Under the pieces are notes generated by a model. The model did not search any database and was not told the origin of the DNA. It saw only the letters and a list, made by a program, of their open reading frames with translations. Both the position numbers and the translations under genes were made by a program. A DNA stretch of 18,034 nucleotides. It comes from CAADGU01 sp964581605. GTDB lineage: Bacteria; Chloroflexota; Anaerolineae; Promineifilales; Promineifilaceae. Positions 13,518-18,034 of the stretch are shown here, in pieces. Location of the stretch: contig CAZOPF010000111.1 of NCBI GenBank assembly GCA_964581605.1, positions 1 to 18,034 on the forward strand, in the 5' to 3' direction. Every line of letters begins with the position of its first letter. Within the stretch, counting starts at the first letter, position 1.

Positions 13518-13598
13518 AAAGTGTTCAAGTGTTCAGGTGTTGAAGTGTTTAGGTGTCAACGTACCTGAGCACCTGAACACCTAAACACCTAAACACCT
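13518..13598. repeat. Octamer-based inverted repeat between the cyclase and carotenoid genes
   Basis: The spacer is made of AGTGTTC/AGGTGTT-type units with a period of about 8 bp, followed by their inverted counterparts (ACCTGAAC, ACCTAAAC...). The two arms could fold into an imperfect hairpin of about 30 bp with a loop around 13558-13570. It might end cyclase transcription, or it may be a mobile or slippage-derived repeat. Confidence 0.6.
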
Positions 13599-13600
13599 TA

Positions 13601-16600
13601 TCACATCTGAACCTGTGCCAGATCATACCGGCAGCCAAGTTCGGTGAAAATGCGGGCGGCTTCTTGCCGCACGGCCGTGCGCTGCGCATGATCGGGTGGC
13701 AGGCGACGGCCGTACTCGCTCAATAATCGCCCCTGTTCATACGGCATCCCCTGTGTCACCGCCACCTCAATCCCTGTTTGCCAGCTTTTATACGCTTTGC
13801 CCGGTTTCCCACCTACCCAGGCTTGCAGCCCCAGGCACAAATACAGTGCCGGCCGGCCAATTGGGAACGAGCGTGCATAGGCCTTCACACCCTTTACGGC
13901 CTGCGCTGCCTGGGCTGGCAGCTCCGGGGCATCATATCCCGCCTCTTGCAGCCGCAGCAGCACCTCTGGCACACCACAATGCCCCGGCTGCGAGATAAAA
14001 GCGATGGGCAAGGTATTGGCGATCATGTTGGCCCCTTTCACGGCCGTCTCATACGCCAACCGCCGCTCCCCCAACCGCCAATAGACCAACCCCAGCGAAC
14101 CATACACACTGATCTCCACCAATTCATTAGGGTATTCTTGCAAAAGCTCCAGCGTTTCCACCCCGACACGCAACGCCCCATCCAGATCACCCAGCGCCAG
14201 CGAATTTTCCACCACTTGCTTCAAATTCCAGCTATCATGCAGCCGGTTGCCGCTGCGCTGTGAATAAGCCAGCCCTTGCCGGGCAAATTGATTGGATTCT
14301 TGAAAACGGCCGGTAAAACGAGCCACCCCTCCTTCTAAACCGGCATTGGTGGCCCCCAATTGGGCATCGTTCAACTGTTCACAAATAGCCCGGATTTGCT
14401 GCCCTAACTGGCGTGCCTTCTCCCACTGGCAGTAGCCCATATAGTGAGTACCCACCCGCAGCATCGTCAGGCCACGGATGGATAAATCGTCCATCTCGGC
14501 GGCGGCCGCCAGCGCCAGTTCGCCATATTTATCTGCCAGCGACCCCAGGGTGAGCAGCCCCATCGTCATCGAAATGCTGGCATAAGCCCCCAACTGCGGC
14601 GATGGGCTGGCCTGTTCGGCCACATTCAGGCGGCAGATGGAGTAATACATGGCCGCCACCGTCTGGCTGGCATTAAAATACGCCTCCGCCAGATAGTCAT
14701 AGGTGTAGGCGGCCGTCACCAGGCGTTCCGTTTCTTCAGGTTTTGTGTGCAGGTAACGGCCGGGGAAAAAGCGGTGCAAGGCCTGTTTCCCATATTGCCC
14801 CACCGTGCCCAACGCCAGCCGCCCGGCCGACTGATGTACCGGCAAACCCAACAGGCCTAACGCCCGCTCCAGATAAGAAATGGAAGCATCGGACCGGCCG
14901 GATTGCAGTAACGCCTGCCCCATATAGCGGTGCCAGATGCCTTCTTGCAACGGGCTTATCTCTTGCCGCACGGGGGAATCGGCAGGCAGCGATTGGAGCA
15001 GGGCCAGCAAGTTACCCAACGACTGCGCCGCCTCGCGCATGGCCCCATTGCGTAACGCCTGCATCCCGGCTTTGTCCAGATACTCTATCGCCTTGCGGAC
15101 GGTCTGCTCATCCCGTTGGCCCAGGCTGGCTGCCTGATGCCAATGGTAGGCCAGCAAGGGGTAGTGGGGGGCGAGATCATGGGCAAAGGCGATTTCATAC
15201 CATTGGGCAACGGCCTGGTGTAGCTGCTGCCGTTGGGCATAGAGCAGCAGGTTATACGCTACCTCACGAGAAAGAACGTGGCGGAAGATGTAGCTGATTT
15301 CGGGGTCGGCCGCATAGTAGGGGGTAATGTTTAGCCGATCCAGGTCAGAGACGTAGCGCGATACCTGCTCACGTTCCTCGGCAATGGGGTAGATGCCCAC
15401 CAGCAGTTGCAGGGCAAAAATGCGCCCAATGACGCTGGCAACTTTCACCGTTAACTGCTGTTCGGTGGACAAACGGCCGATACGGGCGGTGATGACTCCT
15501 TCAATCGTGGTCGGGAAATTGAGCTTTTGCAGATCGCCCGTGACGCGGCACCGGCCGTCTTCCACCACAATATGCCCTTCATCCCGCAGCGCATACGCCA
15601 GTTCCTCGCTGAAAAAGGGGTGCCCTTCGGACGTGTTCTGGATCAAAGTGGCCACGCTTTCTGGCAGGCTGCCCACGTCAAGCCGCTGCTGCACCAATTC
15701 CAGCGCGGCCCGGCCGCCTAATGGTTCCAGGCGTAATGTGTACCGGGCGGGGGTGTTCAGTAGCAGACGAGCTTCATCGGGGAGTTCTTGTTCGGCTTGC
15801 GCGGTAAACGGCCGTCCCGTGAGCAAAATGAGCAACGGCCGTATCTGACTGCGCACCAACGCCAGCAGCCGCCAGGAAGCCGAATCCAACCATTGAATAT
15901 CCTCAACCAGCAGCACATGGGGCTGGTTGGGGCGGCTTTGCTGCTGCAATATCGTCAGCAGAACATCACGGGTATTGTCGGCCCGGTTTTCCGGCGTCAT
16001 CTGGCTGGTCACGGCCGTATCTGGCAAATCCACCGGCAGCAATGGATTGAGCAGGGGCAGCAGGTCTGGGTTGACTGGCAGCCGCTCTGTTAATAACTGT
16101 TGCACAGTGGCCCCCTCTGGCCACAGCTCATGCTCCAACCCCAGCAGGCGCAAAAACAACGGCCGCCAGGCATGGTAAGGAGTATTTTGTTCAATGGCAT
16201 CGGCCGCTGCTACCCAGACGGCTGCTTCCGGCAACGCCGCTACTTCCTGTAGCGCCGCTACTTCCTGTAGCGCCGCTACTTCCTGTAGCGCCGCTACTTC
16301 CTGTAGCNNNNNNNNNNNNNNNNNNNNNNNNNNNNNNNNNNNNNNNNNNNNNNNNNNNNNNNNNNNNNNNNNNNNNNNNNNNNNNNNNNNNNNNNNNNNN
16401 NNNNNNNCGCCGCTACTTCCTGTAGCGCCGCTACTTCCTGTAGCGCCGCTACTTCCTGTAGCGCCGCTGCCACCAAATGAGATTTACCGATACCAGCTTC
16501 CCCTTCCACTAATACCAGGCTGTCTTCTCCTTCGTTAACCAGCGCGGCCAGGCGCTGCCGCAGCACACCCAGTTCGGCCGCCCGCCCCAGCAGCGGCCAC

Positions 16601-17961
16601 TGGGCAGCAATTTCTTGACGGTGCAGCAGGGTGGTGGGCACGGCCTTTTGTGGCTGATACACCTGAACCGGGGCCGATTTCCCTTTCAGCACCAGCGGCG
16701 GCATAGATTGGAAGGTGATGTGAGCGGCCGTTGCCTGATGAGTGGTTTCATCACATAAGGCCACCACACCGCTCGCCCCATTCATCTCGCCGGCCGCGTT
16801 CATCAGCCGGGCGCTCAGGTTCACCACGTCCCCCAGAAAAGTATATTCACGGCGGACATCATTGCCCTGTTCGCCGCAAAAGACGCGCCCGGTGGTGATG
16901 CCCAGGGAAGCCCGTATTCCCATTCCCGCCAGCGCCGGGTGTAGCGCCAGGGCAAACTGCACCCCGCGCAAGGGGTCGTTTTCATGGGTATAAGGCGGCA
17001 GACCCAAAACCATCAGCAGGTAGGTGCCTTTATCATCCACCACAATGCGCGTCCAGTTGCCTTCATAACGGTAAAGGATTTCTTGCACGGCCGTGACTGA
17101 CTGCTGTAGCGTGGCAATCGCCCCTGGCTGTTCATAATCAATATCCAGTTTCAGGAAGAGGATCGTCAGGCGGCGCAGTTCCGCCAGCCAGCCATGGCGG
17201 CTGGCCGTGAGGTGCTGCTGCACATAGGTGGAGACGTATTGCCGGAGATGCCCTTCCGTTTCCGGCGGCAGGCTGAGAGGCAAGGGGGTGGGCAACGGCC
17301 GTAACGCCGCCACCTGCTGCAAGCGCATCACCCCGTCCGCCAGTCGCTCTCCCTGTGCCACATCCCCGGCCAGCGCCCACGCTTCCGCGGAAACCAGTAC
17401 GTCCCCGGATGAGGCCACGGCCGCCAGCCGCCCAATTTGCCCCACCATCTCGCCCGTTACCAGATATTGCCAGCGGTCACGCCGCCCACCCACACTGGTG
17501 GCCTGCACACGCCCGGCCATAACCAGACATTTAATGTGCAACCTCATACCCGGCTGCACCTCATAACCATGCAGCCGCACCGCCAGTTGCCGGGCACAAT
17601 GCAGCCCCCGATGAACGGCTTCCTGTAAGGGCGACCCTGTCGGTATCTCTGGACCCTCTGGCCAGACGACAATTACCGCATCGCCTACAAAGTGGACAAT
17701 TTGCCCGCCATGTTCAGTGATCAACGTGATCATCTGGTCAAAATAATGGTTCAATATGCGGGAAAGCTCCTCTGCCCCCACCACGCCTCGCGCTGCCAGT
17801 GTTTCTGTCAGCCGCGTAAAGCCGGAAATATCCACAATCAGCCCGGCGGCCGACCATTCATCATAGGCGGGTGCCAGGGTGGGTGTCTGCCCGGCGGCTA
17901 ACTGCCGCGCAATCGGTTCAGACAGATAACTTTGTAAAATGGGAATCGTTTTTGTGGGCAT
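13601..17961 (-). CDS. Soluble-adenylyl-cyclase-like protein: tandem class III cyclase domains + STAND/AAA NTPase + TPR
   Basis: One gene of at least 1,419 residues, split by an N gap. Residues about 36-215 form cyclase domain 1 with both metal Asp residues (Asp44 in VDISGFT, Asp94 in FVGDAV). Residues about 262-440 form domain 2, which lacks the metal pair but has Lys311 (DDKGT), Thr374 (REYT), Asn381 and Arg385 (VNLSAR). This complementary split is that of mammalian soluble adenylyl cyclase and predicts one ATP-to-cAMP site. Then come Walker A GEAGIGKS (487-494), an (LQEVAA)n expansion, Walker B LLVEDIQWLD (about 15884-15913), a winged-helix region, and a long TPR-like helical part to the C-terminus. 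The start at 17961 (MPTKTIP) is the best ATG but has no ribosome site. The protein should be cytosolic, joining nucleotide-dependent switching to cyclic-nucleotide production; the stimulus is unknown. Confidence 0.9.
16235..16461 (-). repeat. 18-bp in-frame tandem repeat encoding LQEVAA
   Basis: Four perfect units (16235-16306) and three more (16408-16461) flank the N gap, with a partial unit after 16461. Each unit CGCCGCTACTTCCTGTAG (plus strand) encodes Leu-Gln-Glu-Val-Ala-Ala. Within the repeat CGCTAC and GTAGCG can form a 6-bp hairpin with a 5-nt loop, which favours slippage. The true copy number is unknown. Confidence 0.97.
16308..16407. other. Scaffold gap of 100 Ns inside the tandem repeat
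   Basis: The bases on both sides are in the same repeat register. Filling the gap with 18n-1 bases (n = 0, 1, 2...) restores both the repeat and the reading frame; 100 bases does not. The gap is therefore a repeat-driven assembly break. Confidence 0.9.
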
Positions 17962-18034
17962 GAGTTTGTACCAGTACACTGAACAGGTAGCTTCTGCACA
18001 GGACAACACAAGGATAGCGGAAAACGGCCGTTTG

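Larger units (their letters stand above)
15..18031. repeat. Dispersed highly iterated palindrome ACGGCCGT (HIP1-like)
   Basis: By manual count nearly 50 exact copies are spread over the window in coding and non-coding DNA, for example at 15, 669, 1081, 2038, 10003 and 18024. About 40 further CGGCCG sites have other flanks, so A/T flanking is strongly preferred. In coding regions the octamer mostly reads as Thr-Ala-Val or as (D/N/H/Y)-Gly-Arg, leaving visible TAV and DGR signatures in the proteins on both strands. Confidence 0.9.

Noticed and set aside
16234..16234. Independent start of an 877-residue NTPase/TPR gene at this position
   Set aside because: The codon is a TTG inside the repeat tail, with no ribosome site. 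The Walker A half lies upstream across the gap in the same repeat phase.
16235..16461. The 18-bp repeat array as a CRISPR
   Set aside because: Units are directly abutting with no spacers and code in frame for LQEVAA within a conserved gene.

Overview
The window looks like a piece of a draft or metagenome-assembled genome from the phylum Chloroflexota (Anaerolineae/Ardenticatenia-like). This rests on family resemblance and on two runs of exactly 100 Ns, the usual placeholder for a scaffold gap of unknown size; no rRNA or other taxonomic marker is present. I see no tRNA, rRNA, CRISPR array, transposase or phage gene. The most striking genome-scale signal is a dispersed palindromic octamer, ACGGCCGT, present in nearly 50 copies in 18 kb by manual count when well under one is expected.

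Layout. 1-709 (minus): the first codons of a gene that leaves the window, then a hypothetical acidic protein built on an internal duplication. 1050-3911 (minus): a three-gene operon with a two-TM coiled-coil protein, a lactonase-type beta-propeller and a diacylglycerol-kinase-family lipid kinase. 4027-5784 (minus): a 585-residue fusion of a SerA-type 3-phosphoglycerate dehydrogenase with a C-terminal ParB-like domain resembling SerK/SbnI free-serine kinases. 6065-9307 (plus): a very large PTPS-related polytopic membrane protein with beta-rich C-terminal modules, broken by an N gap that probably hides no sequence. 9458-10859 (plus): an Hsp20 chaperone with a clear terminator, then a compact soluble Ser/Thr protein kinase.

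10917-17961 is all on the minus strand. Read in the direction of transcription it holds a giant class III cyclase/STAND-NTPase/TPR protein with the architecture of soluble adenylyl cyclase (17961-13601), a CruF/DUF422-type carotenoid protein, a small unknown protein overlapping an AbiEii-like nucleotidyltransferase, and an EamA/DMT transporter whose ATG overlaps the stop of the nucleotidyltransferase (ATGA). The cyclase gene appears as two open frames only because an N gap falls inside an 18-bp tandem repeat coding for (LQEVAA)n just after the Walker A motif. The repeat phase on both sides shows that the gene is in frame once whole units fill the gap.

The genes do not form one pathway. The leading novelty candidates are the SerA-SerK-like fusion (both domains act around O-phosphoserine), the hexapeptide repeat expanding the P-loop helix of the cyclase NTPase, and the HIP1-like octamer. 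Several intergenic regions also carry short degenerate tandem or inverted repeats with periods of 7-10 bp, and one such heptamer repeat sits inside a coding region, where copy-number change would shift the frame.
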